A stretch of 47,910 nt of DNA from JBDUDK01 sp040002995. GTDB lineage: Bacteria > Actinomycetota > Acidimicrobiia > Acidimicrobiales > Ilumatobacteraceae. The stretch's first letter is position 1. Every line of letters begins with the position of its first letter. Under the pieces are notes generated by a model. That model did no database searches and had not been told where the DNA came from. It was given only the letters and a program-made list of their open reading frames with translations. The stretch covers positions 1 through 47,910 of the forward strand of contig JBDUDK010000026.1 of assembly GCA_040002995.1 (NCBI GenBank). The letters are read 5' to 3'. A program made the translations under genes and the position numbers. Below are positions 1 through 7,880 of this stretch, piece after piece.

Positions 1-718
1 TCTGGGCGAGGCCCTCGACGATCGCGGTCTTGCCGACGCCCGGCTCGCCGATGAGTACCGGGTTGTTCTTCGTGCGCCGGCTCAGCACCTGCATGACCCG
101 CTCGAGCTCGCGCCCGCGCCCGATGACCGGGTCGAGCTTCTTCTCGCGGGCGAGTTGGGTGAGGTTGCGACCGAACTGGTCGAGCACGAGCGAGCCCTGG
201 CCCGACGGCTCGGCCGATGTGCTCGACGTGCCTCCCGTGCCGGCCGCCCCGCTCGACTCCTTGCCGCCGGTCTGAGGTCCGCTGTAGCCCGACAACAGCT
301 GGATCACCTGCTGGCGCACACGCGACAGGTCGGCACCGAGCTTGACGAGTACTTGGGCCGCGACGCCTTCACCCTCGCGGATGAGGCCGAGCAGGATGTG
401 CTCCGTACCGATGTAGTTGTGGCCGAGCTGGAGGGCCTCGCGAAGCGAGAGTTCCAATACCTTCTTCGCCCGAGGTGTGAACGGGATGTGGCCCGACGGG
501 GACGACCCGCCCTGGCCGATGATCTCTTCGACTTGGTGCCGCACCGCCTCCAACGAAATCCCGAGCGACTCGAGTGCCTTGGCCGCAACGCCCTCGCCCT
601 CGTGGATGAGGCCGAGGAGGATGTGCTCGGTGCCGATGTAGTTGTGGTTGAGCAGGCGCGCCTCTTCCTGCGCCAATACCACGACTCGTCGAGCCCGGTC
701 AGTGAAGCGTTCGAACAA
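1..718 (-). CDS. clpC: ATP-dependent Clp protease ATP-binding subunit ClpC, N-terminal part (cut by window edge)
   Basis: HSP100/AAA+ unfoldase that feeds substrates to ClpP in the cytoplasm. Only the first 239 residues are in the window; the gene runs off the left edge. The start is a TTG giving (M)FERFTDRARRVVVLAQEE, the classic ClpC N-terminus, with a purine-rich AAAGGCGGG just upstream as a ribosome site. Two Clp-N repeats are visible, each with HNYIGTEHILLGL, at about residues 1-75 and 76-150. A Gly/Ser-rich linker follows, then the first AAA+ module begins with its Walker A motif GEPGVGKT at residues 224-231. A -10-like TAGACT at 757-762 would give a leader of about 30 nt. The family assignment is secure; the second AAA+ domain and C-terminus cannot be seen. 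Confidence 0.96.
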   Translation of the reverse strand, partial: MFERFTDRARRVVVLAQEEARLLNHNYIGTEHILLGLIHEGEGVAAKALESLGISLEAVRHQVEEIIGQGGSSPSGHIPFTPRAKKVLELSLREALQLGHNYIGTEHILLGLIREGEGVAAQVLVKLGADLSRVRQQVIQLLSGYSGPQTGGKESSGAAGTGGTSSTSAEPSGQGSLVLDQFGRNLTQLAREKKLDPVIGRGRELERVMQVLSRRTKNNPVLIGEPGVGKTAIVEGLAQ

Positions 719-756
719 GGGACCCGCCTTTGCAGGGACGGTGGAACAGTGGGGCG

Positions 757-762
757 AGTCTA
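757..762 (-). promoter_or_regulatory. Putative -10 element of clpC
   Basis: On the minus strand this reads TAGACT, about 38 nt before the clpC TTG codon. It would give a short leader holding the purine-rich ribosome site. No convincing -35 or ClgR operator is visible. Confidence 0.35.
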
Positions 763-892
763 CCGGCGAAGCACCAGACAACGTGGGCGAGCGTGACCGG
801 CGTCATCACCCTCCTTCGGCACGCTTCCCGCCCAGCATGAGCCCACTGGACGAGTCTTGGTGCGGGGTTCGTGGGGATTCGCGGGCGTGGCC

Positions 893-898
893 TAGCCT
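893..898 (+). promoter_or_regulatory. -10 element of a leaderless transcript (polyprenyl synthase)
   Basis: TAGCCT, then six nucleotides, then the GTG start at 905. This spacing puts transcription start on or next to the start codon. There is no Shine-Dalgarno sequence. The rest of 719-904, between the divergent genes, shows nothing else recognisable. Confidence 0.55.
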
Positions 899-904
899 TC
901 CCAC

Positions 905-1885
905 GTGGCGATGGCCAATCCTTTGCTCACGCTGCCGTCGACGCCGCGCGATCTGGGCCGCGTCGAAGGCGCCCTCCGGGAGGCGGTCCACACCCCCGAC
1001 GACCTCCTGAACGAAATGGCCAGCCATCTGGTGTTGGCCGGGGGCAAACGTCTGCGTCCGCTCCTGGCCACGGTCGCCGCCCGGGCCGGCGGCGCGCCCG
1101 TCACCGACGAGGTCATCCGCGGCGGCGTCGCGGTGGAACTCGTTCACCTGGGCTCGCTCTACCACGACGACGTGCTCGACGAGGCCGAGACCCGACGCGG
1201 CGTCGAGAGCGTGAACGCCAAATGGGGCAACCTCAAAGCGATCCTCGCGGGTGACTTCCTGCTCGCTCGGGCGTCTGAGCTCGCGGCCTCGCTCGGAGCC
1301 GAGGTCGCCGGCCTCCTCGGGCACACAATCGGACGCCTCTGTGAGGGCGAGGTCGGCCAGCTGCGGTGGTCGTTCAACGCCGATCGCCCGATCGACGCCT
1401 ACCTCGACTCGATCAACGGTAAGACCGCATCGCTCTTCGCGACGTCGTGTCGCATCGGCGCCCTCGTGGGCGACCTCGACCGGGCCACGGTCGAGGCCGT
1501 CACCGCGTTTGGCGCATCGTTCGGCATGGTGTTCCAGGTCGTCGACGACGTGCTCGACCTCACCGCGTCCGAGGAACAGTTGGGCAAGCCCTCAGGGCAC
1601 GATCTCTTCGAAGGGGTGTACACCCTCCCCGTCCTCGAAACGCTGGCGGCGGGCGGTGCCGCGACCGAGGAACTGCGTGACCTGCTCGGGCGGCCGATCG
1701 ACGGCCCGGAGCTCGACAAGGCCCTTGGCATCATCCGATCGGGAGCAGGGGTCGGCCGCGCCCTCGAGACGGCCAGGCGCTTCGCCGACGACGCCGCGGC
1801 CGCGGCCCGTGAGTGCGGCAGCGGCGCAGTCGTCGAGGCGATGGCCGCCGCCGGCTATGCCCTCGTCGACTCGGTCACCTATTGA
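905..1885 (+). CDS. Polyprenyl diphosphate synthase (trans-isoprenyl diphosphate synthase family)
   Basis: Condenses isopentenyl diphosphate units onto an allylic primer; in actinobacteria such enzymes make the side chain of menaquinone or C20-C50 precursors. 326 aa, typical length. Both aspartate-rich motifs are present: DDVLD at residues 88-92 and DDVLD at 214-218, with GGKRLRP near residue 47 for IPP binding. Product length cannot be read from sequence, so no symbol is given. The GTG at 905 is chosen because a TAGCCT box lies exactly six bases before it; an ATG two codons later is the alternative. The 3' end overlaps the convergent oxidoreductase by 11 bp. Confidence 0.93.
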   Translation: MAMANPLLTLPSTPRDLGRVEGALREAVHTPDDLLNEMASHLVLAGGKRLRPLLATVAARAGGAPVTDEVIRGGVAVELVHLGSLYHDDVLDEAETRRGVESVNAKWGNLKAILAGDFLLARASELAASLGAEVAGLLGHTIGRLCEGEVGQLRWSFNADRPIDAYLDSINGKTASLFATSCRIGALVGDLDRATVEAVTAFGASFGMVFQVVDDVLDLTASEEQLGKPSGHDLFEGVYTLPVLETLAAGGAATEELRDLLGRPIDGPELDKALGIIRSGAGVGRALETARRFADDAAAAARECGSGAVVEAMAAAGYALVDSVTY

Positions 1886-2837
1886 GAAGGGCCGCCGCGG
1901 CGGCCGCGCCCGAAAACACTGCACCCTCCACATTCGGTCCGACGACCTTTGGCCCAGCGAACGCGTCGCCGGCTAGCACCACCGGTCCGGGACCGCCCTC
2001 GAGAAGGAGGCACGCGTCGGGCCACGTCGTGGCGGGCGTCGCGTAGCGCCACCGCTTCAGCTGTGCGTCCACCACCACGGCGTCGCCGAGCCACGGCCTG
2101 GCGGAGTCGACGAGGCGGGCGACCGTCATTGACGGGTCGTCGTCCCACCACGTCTCCGAGAGATTCGAGCGCACGTGCAGCGTGAGCGCCGGCACTGCGC
2201 TCACCCCCTTGCGGGCATTGTCGGCCACAAAAGAAAACGTCGCGTCGGCGTCTTGCACCCCGCCGGGTTCGGGCACGGCGGACGGCGCGTCGAGCACGAC
2301 GAGGAGAGCGAGCGTCCGCTCGTACGTGAGCTCGCGCAAGGCATCGGGGGCATCAAGCTCACCCGCGATCAGAAACGAGTACGCCTGCGGAACCGGGGTC
2401 GTGATCACCACGGCGTCGGCCTCGTACTCGATAGCGGCATCGTCGATGACGACCCACGAGTGGGAACGCTTCCGCAGCATGAACGCAAGCCGCCGGCACC
2501 GCACATCGAGCCCCCGCGCGAGGTGTCGAGGCACCGCGTTCATGCCTCCGATCGCCCGATAGCGCGGGAAGGGATCGGGGCGGCCCGCGAAACCTCGACA
2601 CCACTCCGCTACGACCCCGTCGGCGATCCATGCGTCGACCATCGCCCGGAACTCGTCGGAACGGACCGTAAAAAACTGGGCGCCGTGGTCGACCGTGGCC
2701 GAGCCGATGCGCCGGGTCGCCATCCGCCCGCCGGGTGAAAGTCCACGCTCGAGCACGACCACGTCGTGCCCGGCGGACACCAGCGCGCGGGCGGCAGTGA
2801 GGCCGGCCAGTCCCGCACCCACGATCACGACCCGCAT
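1875..2837 (-). CDS. NAD(P)/FAD-dependent amine oxidase-type oxidoreductase (renalase-like)
   Basis: Predicted flavoprotein of 320 aa. It starts with the dinucleotide-binding signature VVIVGAGLAGLTAARAL and a Glu at the end of beta-2 (VLERG), followed by GGRMATRR, typical of the renalase-like branch of FAD amine oxidases. The C-terminus has the second FAD motif VVLAGDAFAGPKV. An in-frame extension upstream is low-complexity Arg/Ser, so the start is placed at MRVVIVGAG. It lies 22 bp downstream of the alpha/beta hydrolase stop and is probably co-transcribed with it. Substrate unknown. Confidence 0.85.
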   Translation of the reverse strand: MRVVIVGAGLAGLTAARALVSAGHDVVVLERGLSPGGRMATRRIGSATVDHGAQFFTVRSDEFRAMVDAWIADGVVAEWCRGFAGRPDPFPRYRAIGGMNAVPRHLARGLDVRCRRLAFMLRKRSHSWVVIDDAAIEYEADAVVITTPVPQAYSFLIAGELDAPDALRELTYERTLALLVVLDAPSAVPEPGGVQDADATFSFVADNARKGVSAVPALTLHVRSNLSETWWDDDPSMTVARLVDSARPWLGDAVVVDAQLKRWRYATPATTWPDACLLLEGGPGPVVLAGDAFAGPKVVGPNVEGAVFSGAAAAAALLNR

Positions 2838-2859
2838 CAGGCGATGATGATGGCGCGCG

Positions 2860-3693
2860 TCAGGCGACGGTGCGAAGCGTCGGCCACGCTCGCTCGGAAC
2901 GGCCGAGGAACTCGAGCACGATGCGGTTGAACGTCGAGGCGTGCTCGACCGTGAGCCCGTGGGCCGCACCCGAGATGATCACGAGCTCCGCGCCCGGGAT
3001 GCGGTCGGCGAGCTCTTCGGCATCACCGCGCGGGGTGAGGATGTCCTGATTGCCGGCGACCACGAGGGTGGGCACCGCGATGGTCGACAAGTCGCGCACG
3101 AGGCCTTCGTCGGCGGCGAGGATGGCGTTGACCTGGGCCGCGAACGCATGCGGCGGGCACTGCAGGGCGAGCGGCCCGAACAGCCCGAGCGCGGGAGCGA
3201 ATCGGCGCAGAGAGCGTGGGCCGACGAGCCACCGCATGGCGTCGTTGCTCAGGGCGCGCATGCCCCGCCGTCGGGCCGTCTCGGCCCACTCCTCCAAGAG
3301 CTCCCTGCGCCACGGGTGGTTACGGCACGCGGTACAGACCAGGGTCAAGGAGCGCAGGCGGGCGGGGTGACGCACGGCGAGCACCTGGCTGATCGCTCCA
3401 CCCATCGAGAGACCGACAACGTGGGCGGAGTCGATGCTCAGCGCGTCGAGAACGGCCACGGCATCGTCGGCCATATCGAGCAACGAGTAGTCGCCCGCGG
3501 GCTTGTCACTGCGGCCGACGCCCCGGTTGTCGAGCGCGATCGTGCAGTAGCGCGACGCGAACGCAAGGCGTTGCAGGGTCCAACCCGTGAGCTCTTGGCC
3601 CAAGCCGGCGATGAGCAGAACAGGAGGCGCGCCGCGACGACCCAGCACCTGAAAGTGCAGACGGGTGCCATCGTTCGCCCGGGCCATCGCCAT
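2860..3693 (-). CDS. Alpha/beta hydrolase
   Basis: 277 aa, full-length alpha/beta hydrolase fold. The nucleophile elbow is GLSMGG with Ser96; the probable acid is Asp217 (GNQD) and the catalytic His245 (GAAH). The oxyanion region LLIAGLGQ and the strand-4 motif DNRGVGRSD match the 3-oxoadipate enol-lactonase/esterase-like branch, but no aromatic-degradation genes are nearby, so the substrate is open. It is the promoter-proximal gene of a two-gene unit with the FAD oxidoreductase. A second ATG two codons inside is an alternative start. Confidence 0.88.
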   Translation of the reverse strand: MAMARANDGTRLHFQVLGRRGAPPVLLIAGLGQELTGWTLQRLAFASRYCTIALDNRGVGRSDKPAGDYSLLDMADDAVAVLDALSIDSAHVVGLSMGGAISQVLAVRHPARLRSLTLVCTACRNHPWRRELLEEWAETARRRGMRALSNDAMRWLVGPRSLRRFAPALGLFGPLALQCPPHAFAAQVNAILAADEGLVRDLSTIAVPTLVVAGNQDILTPRGDAEELADRIPGAELVIISGAAHGLTVEHASTFNRIVLEFLGRSERAWPTLRTVA

Positions 3694-3729
3694 ACGTAGA
3701 ACTCAAAGCTACCGCTCCTCGGCGGCTGG

Positions 3730-4329
3730 TCACTGAAGAAGTGCGTGTACGGCCGCCCGAACCTCGACGGCGAGAGTGCGAGGATCGACGGCGCGGATCG
3801 GCGCACCGACGGTGACCGACCACGAACGCCCGAGTTCGCGGCCCGCGACCGCGACGGGCAGCACCGGCACGTCGAGCGCGTGCGCGGGCGCGACTAGATG
3901 CAACGGCACGGGTCCGACCGACCCGGGCTGGCGCGCCACTCGGTCGCAGAACACCGCAACCATCTCGCCCGTTCGGAGCAGCGAGCCGATCTCGGCCGGG
4001 TGGGCCAAGACGCCGCCGAGCGGCCGCAGCGCCGACGCGATCGGTGCCAGCTCCTCGAGGCTCGCGAAACGGGTGTGCCGACCGGTGGCCGTGCGCATGG
4101 CGCGGGCCACGACGAGGGGTTCGGAGTATCCGAGCCGGCGGTTGGCCACGAGCAGCATCGGGCCCTCGAGAGGCAGGAATGTCGCGCCGGACACGGTGAT
4201 CGCCCACCGCAACGCGAGCAGCGGATCGACCACGCGGACGACATCACGGTCGAGCCCCCACGCGTCGACCTCATGATCGCCGGCCAACCGGCGGCGGACC
4301 GCGTCGACGATCGCTGGCGCCCGCTTCAT
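3730..4329 (-). CDS. Lysophospholipid acyltransferase-like protein with degenerate catalytic motifs
   Basis: 199 aa, overall PlsC/LPLAT-like: a membrane-proximal segment, LPLEGPMLLVANRRLGYSEP where NHxSxxD is expected, and LDVPVLPVAVAG near the C-terminus. The HX4D catalytic motif is lost: His is Arg64 and Asp is Ser69. Motif III, normally FPEGTR, reads FCDRVAR. It may therefore be a non-catalytic or repurposed acyltransferase. The start overlaps the stop of the upstream epimerase as ATGA, so the two are translationally coupled. Epimerase plus acyltransferase-like pairs also occur in mycobacteria (Rv0501/Rv0502, from memory), which supports a shared role in envelope lipid or polyprenol chemistry. 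Confidence 0.7.
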   Translation of the reverse strand: MKRAPAIVDAVRRRLAGDHEVDAWGLDRDVVRVVDPLLALRWAITVSGATFLPLEGPMLLVANRRLGYSEPLVVARAMRTATGRHTRFASLEELAPIASALRPLGGVLAHPAEIGSLLRTGEMVAVFCDRVARQPGSVGPVPLHLVAPAHALDVPVLPVAVAGRELGRSWSVTVGAPIRAVDPRTLAVEVRAAVHALLQ

Positions 4330-5294
4330 GCGGCCGCCCTCCCGGGCAGATGGGTCACGGTGGCCCACTCAAAGAGGTCCTTCACGACATCTTCGGTGCT
4401 GTAGCGCGGCTGCATCCGCAGCACGGCTCGGAGGGCATGCGTGTCGGCCGCCCGCCCACGCGTGAGCAACTCGTGGAGATGGTCGGGGAGCGGTGCGCCC
4501 GCCAGCGCGGTGATCGTTCGCGCCACCAGCCATCCCGGTCCGAAAACCGGTAGCGGCCATCGGCCACCGATTCGAATCGCCTTGAACGCGCTGACGACAC
4601 CGGCGCCCGCGATATTCACGGCACCGTGATGGGTGGCCTCGAGCGCGGCGACCACCGCGCGGGCCGCGTCGTCGCGATGCAACAGCGAAAACGACGCATC
4701 GGAAACTGCGCTCATGGGCACGACGGGTAAACGCAGATACCGACCGAGTGGACTCGAGAAATGGGGGCCGACGAGTGGAGCGAAACGCAGCATCGTGACC
4801 GGCACGTCGGCGACCCTGCTCAGACTCCGTGCTGCGGACTCGACGGCGGCCAACGAGCGTCCGAACGCGGTGGTGGGGTCGGGTGCAATCGTTTCGTCGG
4901 GAGCCGAGGGGGCTCCGCGCCGCCGCCCGTACACCTCGAGGCCCGACCGCATGACCACGACCCGCAGCGACGCCGCGTCGGCGAGGGCACCGAACAGATC
5001 GGCGGTACCTACCTCTGTGTACTTGGCGGCCTGCGCGGGCCCGAACCGGGCGTCGGGTTCGTAGACGCCGAGATGCACGACCATGTGCGGATCGACCTCT
5101 CGCACGAGGGCACGCGTCCGCAACCGCTCGCCGGGCGTGATGCGGTGAAAGTGGGCGCGGCGCAAGCGCAGACGGGGCGGATCGACATCGAGCCCGACCA
5201 CGTCTGCGACCCACGGCAGGGTCTCGAGCAACTGGCCCACATAGCTGCCGAGTTCGCCACCCATGCCGGAGATCAGGACACGAGCACCGGTCAT
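4326..5294 (-). CDS. NAD-dependent epimerase/dehydratase family protein (extended/atypical SDR)
   Basis: 322 aa Rossmann protein. The N-terminus has ARVLISGMGGELGSYVGQLL, a GxxGxxG nucleotide-binding loop, and Asp at the end of beta-2 (GLDVDPP) favours NAD. Where extended SDRs have YxxxK the protein has EVYGRRRG, that is Tyr with Arg in the Lys position. A catalytic role is possible but not assured. The C-terminal half resembles NAD-dependent epimerases. The gene overlaps the acyltransferase-like gene by 4 nt. Its own -10 (TAACGT) lies seven bases before the ATG. Confidence 0.82.
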   Translation of the reverse strand: MTGARVLISGMGGELGSYVGQLLETLPWVADVVGLDVDPPRLRLRRAHFHRITPGERLRTRALVREVDPHMVVHLGVYEPDARFGPAQAAKYTEVGTADLFGALADAASLRVVVMRSGLEVYGRRRGAPSAPDETIAPDPTTAFGRSLAAVESAARSLSRVADVPVTMLRFAPLVGPHFSSPLGRYLRLPVVPMSAVSDASFSLLHRDDAARAVVAALEATHHGAVNIAGAGVVSAFKAIRIGGRWPLPVFGPGWLVARTITALAGAPLPDHLHELLTRGRAADTHALRAVLRMQPRYSTEDVVKDLFEWATVTHLPGRAAA

Positions 5295-5301
5295 CGTGCC
5301 G

Positions 5302-5307
5302 ACGTTA
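5302..5307 (-). promoter_or_regulatory. -10 element of a leaderless transcript (epimerase)
   Basis: Minus-strand TAACGT with a seven-base gap to the ATG at 5294. No Shine-Dalgarno is present. Confidence 0.5.
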
Positions 5308-5314
5308 CCGACCT

Positions 5315-5331
5315 CACCACGCTAAGTGGTG
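5315..5331 (-). terminator. Stem-loop after coaX
   Basis: Six-base-pair perfect stem CACCAC/GTGGTG with a five-base loop, just downstream of the coaX stop and just before the epimerase promoter. There is no T-tract, so it may be a weak terminator or mRNA 3'-end structure. Confidence 0.4.
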
Positions 5332-5344
5332 GCTTTCCTGGCGC

Positions 5345-6118
5345 TTAGGTTTGATTGCGTTCGTAGATCAGGCGGAGACCGTGCAACGTGAGCCAGGGCT
5401 CATGGTGGGCGATCTTTCGGGAGTGGGGCGCAATCAGGTTCGCGAGTCCACCCGTCGCGACGACGCTGCTCGTTCCCAACTCGACTTCGAGTCGCTCGAC
5501 GATGCCGTCGACCTGCGCGGCGAAGCCATAGATCGCTCCGGATTGGATCGATTCGGCGGTCGAACGTCCGACGACGTTGCGCGGCGCGATGAGTTCGACG
5601 CGGCGAAGGCCCGCGGCCTTCTCGAAAAGCGCGTCGAGGCTGATCTCGATGCCGGGCACGATGGCGCCGCCCAGGTACTCGCCTTTGTCGGATATCGCGT
5701 CGAACGTGGTGGCCGTGCCGAAGTCGACGACGACGGTGGGGCCGCCAAAGAGGTCGAACGCGCCGACGGCGTTCGCGATCCGGTCAGCGCCGACCTCCTT
5801 CGGATCGTCGTAGCGGATAGGCATCCCCGTGCGGATGCCCGGTCCCACCACCAACGCGGCGAAGCCGAAATATTTCATCGTCATTTCCCGCAACGCGGCA
5901 GTGACGCGCGGGACGACCGACGAGAGCGCCACGCCGCCGATGTCGTCCGCGAACGAGAACCCGTGAAACCCGAGAAACTCCTGAACGACGAGCGCATACT
6001 CGTCGCTCGTGCGCTCGGCGTTGGTCGAGATGCGCCAATGATCAACGAGCTCAGCCGAACCGACTCCGTAGAGGCCGATGAGCGTCTGGGTGTTGCCGAC
6101 GTCGATCGCCAAGAGCAC
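5345..6118 (-). CDS. coaX: Type III pantothenate kinase
   Basis: ATP-dependent phosphorylation of pantothenate, the first step of CoA synthesis. 257 aa, typical. The N-terminal LLAIDVGNTQTLIGLY holds the DxGNT phosphate motif of the ASKHA fold. GVALSSVVPRV, GPGIRTGMPIRYDDPKEVGADRIANAVGA and VVDFGTATTFD are hallmark CoaX segments. The start is GTG. It follows nadC by 11 bp in the same direction, in a cofactor gene group with panC, nadB and nadC. Confidence 0.96.
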   Translation of the reverse strand: MLLAIDVGNTQTLIGLYGVGSAELVDHWRISTNAERTSDEYALVVQEFLGFHGFSFADDIGGVALSSVVPRVTAALREMTMKYFGFAALVVGPGIRTGMPIRYDDPKEVGADRIANAVGAFDLFGGPTVVVDFGTATTFDAISDKGEYLGGAIVPGIEISLDALFEKAAGLRRVELIAPRNVVGRSTAESIQSGAIYGFAAQVDGIVERLEVELGTSSVVATGGLANLIAPHSRKIAHHEPWLTLHGLRLIYERNQT

Positions 6119-6129
6119 GCTTCGCCCGC

Positions 6130-6978
6130 TCAGCTCGTTACGTGGAGATCGAGGCCGAGATCGAACGCTGGGGCGGATTGCGTGATTGCGCTCGTGGAGA
6201 TGAGATCGGCTCCGGCCGCGGCATAGCGCGGCGCCGTCTCCAACGTGATGCCGCCAGACACTTCAATCGGTACGAGGCCCTTCACTACCGCGACGCACTC
6301 CCGCACCTCTTCCGGGGTCATGTTGTCGCACATGATCAACGTCGCGCCGGCCGCGAGCGCCTCGATCACCTGCTCGAGACGATCACACTCGACCTCCACC
6401 GTGCGACCCGGCCAGCGCTCGCCCGCGCGGTGCACCGCTTGGGTGATGGTCAAACCCGCGAGGTAGTTGTCCTTGATGAGCACGAAGTCGGACAGGGAAC
6501 CGCGATGGTTGACTCCCCCGCCGGCGCGCACCGCAGCCTTCTCGAGCGCGCGAAGACCCGGCAGTGTCTTTCGCGTATCCCATACGCGTGTCGCGGGATT
6601 GACCGCTGTGACGGCGTCGACGAAGCGACGCGTCAGCGTCGCCACGCCCGACAGGTGGCAGAGGAAGTTGAGGGCCGTGCGCTCCGCGGTGAGCACGGGT
6701 GCGAGCGGCCCGGTGACGGTGGCGATCACGTCACCCTTACCTATCCGCATGCCGTCGTCGACGTTCCACTGAACAGTGACGGCCGGCGAGACCTGACCGA
6801 ACGCCTCGGTGGCACACGCGCTGCCGGCGAGCACGCCGTCGCCGCGGCTTCGGATCTCGGCCACCACCATCATCTGGTCGGGCACGAGCGCGGCCGTGAG
6901 ATCACCGAGCGGACCCAGGTCCTCCGCCAGCGCCCGCGCGACGGCATCGTGCACGACCCCGGGCGGCACCGCGTGCAT
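6130..6978 (-). CDS. nadC: Nicotinate-nucleotide diphosphorylase (carboxylating)
   Basis: Quinolinate plus PRPP to nicotinate mononucleotide, de novo NAD pathway. 282 aa. Signature segments: WDTRKTLPGLRALEKAAVRAGGG with the Arg/Lys substrate residues, NHRGSLSDFVLIKDNY, VEVECD, IMCDNM and IEVSGG. The start is set at MHAVPPGVV, whose ATG shares one base with the upstream stop (TGATG). Any longer N-terminus has no family similarity. It is separated from nadB by the DUF2510/scramblase-like gene, an unusual interruption. nadA is not in the window. Confidence 0.96.
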   Translation of the reverse strand: MHAVPPGVVHDAVARALAEDLGPLGDLTAALVPDQMMVVAEIRSRGDGVLAGSACATEAFGQVSPAVTVQWNVDDGMRIGKGDVIATVTGPLAPVLTAERTALNFLCHLSGVATLTRRFVDAVTAVNPATRVWDTRKTLPGLRALEKAAVRAGGGVNHRGSLSDFVLIKDNYLAGLTITQAVHRAGERWPGRTVEVECDRLEQVIEALAAGATLIMCDNMTPEEVRECVAVVKGLVPIEVSGGITLETAPRYAAAGADLISTSAITQSAPAFDLGLDLHVTS

Positions 6979-7868
6979 CAGCCGAGCCCGCGGGAATCCT
7001 GCTTGAGCGCCGTGTCGACCGACAGCGCGGAAGCCACCACCAACGACAGCAACGGTTGCGGGAGCTGCACGTGTAGCTGCACTACGTAATTGTCGGCCGT
7101 GGTGAACGCCGTGCGCAGAACACCTTCGAAAGTCTTTGTGATACGAGCGATCTCGGCGCCCGCGGCATCTTCGATGCGGAAGTTCCACGCTCGCCAGTTC
7201 TCCGCGTGGATCGATCCAAGCCGTTGCCCGCCGGCCTCGAGACCGAAGTGGATCTTGCCGACCATGTTCTCCTGCACGATTCGGCCGATCTCCGCGCCCG
7301 GGCCGTCGCTCACGACCACCGTCGATTTGAAGACCTTGGCCGGGCGGGTGATCTGCAACAGGACTCCGCCTGTCATGTCACGGACCTCGAGCCGGTGGGT
7401 CATGAACTGATCGAGCGACGAGAGGACCCGCATCACCTTCTTCACCGCACTCTGCCCGACCTCGGTCACGTAGCCGAGTTGCGTCCCATTGCGATCGAAG
7501 ACCGCGTACTGGTTTGTGACCTCGATCAGCTTGGCTTTCTGGTTCACCACCAGCACGGGCTCCGTAAAGATCGTGCCGAGTCCTTGGCCGACGGCGTTGG
7601 TGTCGAGGCCGGCGCCGCGGAGGCCACCGCCCGCGACCTGCTCACGAATGCGCTCCGACGTGACGTTGTCGAACGCACCGGTGAGCGTGACGGCAGTGTC
7701 GGTGGGCGCCATATCGGTGGGCAGCACAGCCGACGAGATCGGATCGTGACCCGTGATCCCGTGGTCGGAGACGTGATCGGTCCAGGCGGAGCCGTCCCAA
7801 TAGCGATGCTGATGGCGGCCCGTGGGATCCGCGAACCAGTTCGCGGGCGTGTTTGGGGGCGACGTCAT
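6978..7868 (-). CDS. DUF2510 plus LURP-one/phospholipid scramblase-like protein
   Basis: 296 aa. The N-terminal 35 residues form a DUF2510 module (WFADPTGRHQHRYWDG, then WTDHVSDHG), a short Trp-rich domain common in actinobacterial membrane or secreted proteins. Residues about 90-270 resemble the tubby-like scramblase/LURP-one fold, with repeated strands such as VLVVNQKAKLIEVTNQYAVFD and GYVTEVGQSAVKK. No transmembrane helix is obvious. Biochemical function is unknown. Its -10 box TAGCCT, six bases before the ATG, begins with the TAG stop codon of nadB, so it can be transcribed on its own within the nad cluster. Confidence 0.8.
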   Translation of the reverse strand: MTSPPNTPANWFADPTGRHQHRYWDGSAWTDHVSDHGITGHDPISSAVLPTDMAPTDTAVTLTGAFDNVTSERIREQVAGGGLRGAGLDTNAVGQGLGTIFTEPVLVVNQKAKLIEVTNQYAVFDRNGTQLGYVTEVGQSAVKKVMRVLSSLDQFMTHRLEVRDMTGGVLLQITRPAKVFKSTVVVSDGPGAEIGRIVQENMVGKIHFGLEAGGQRLGSIHAENWRAWNFRIEDAAGAEIARITKTFEGVLRTAFTTADNYVVQLHVQLPQPLLSLVVASALSVDTALKQDSRGLG

Positions 7869-7874
7869 GGCGCG

Positions 7875-7880
7875 AGGCTA
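7875..7880 (-). promoter_or_regulatory. -10 element overlapping the nadB stop codon
   Basis: Minus-strand TAGCCT, six bases before the ATG at 7868. The first three bases, TAG, are the nadB stop codon, so the promoter element and the translation stop are the same bases. Confidence 0.5.

Noticed and set aside
155..796. Long plus-strand frame across the clpC region
   Set aside because: Antisense to the clear ClpC N-terminus; its translation is Arg/Glu-rich with no family features, as expected from GC-rich codon shadows.
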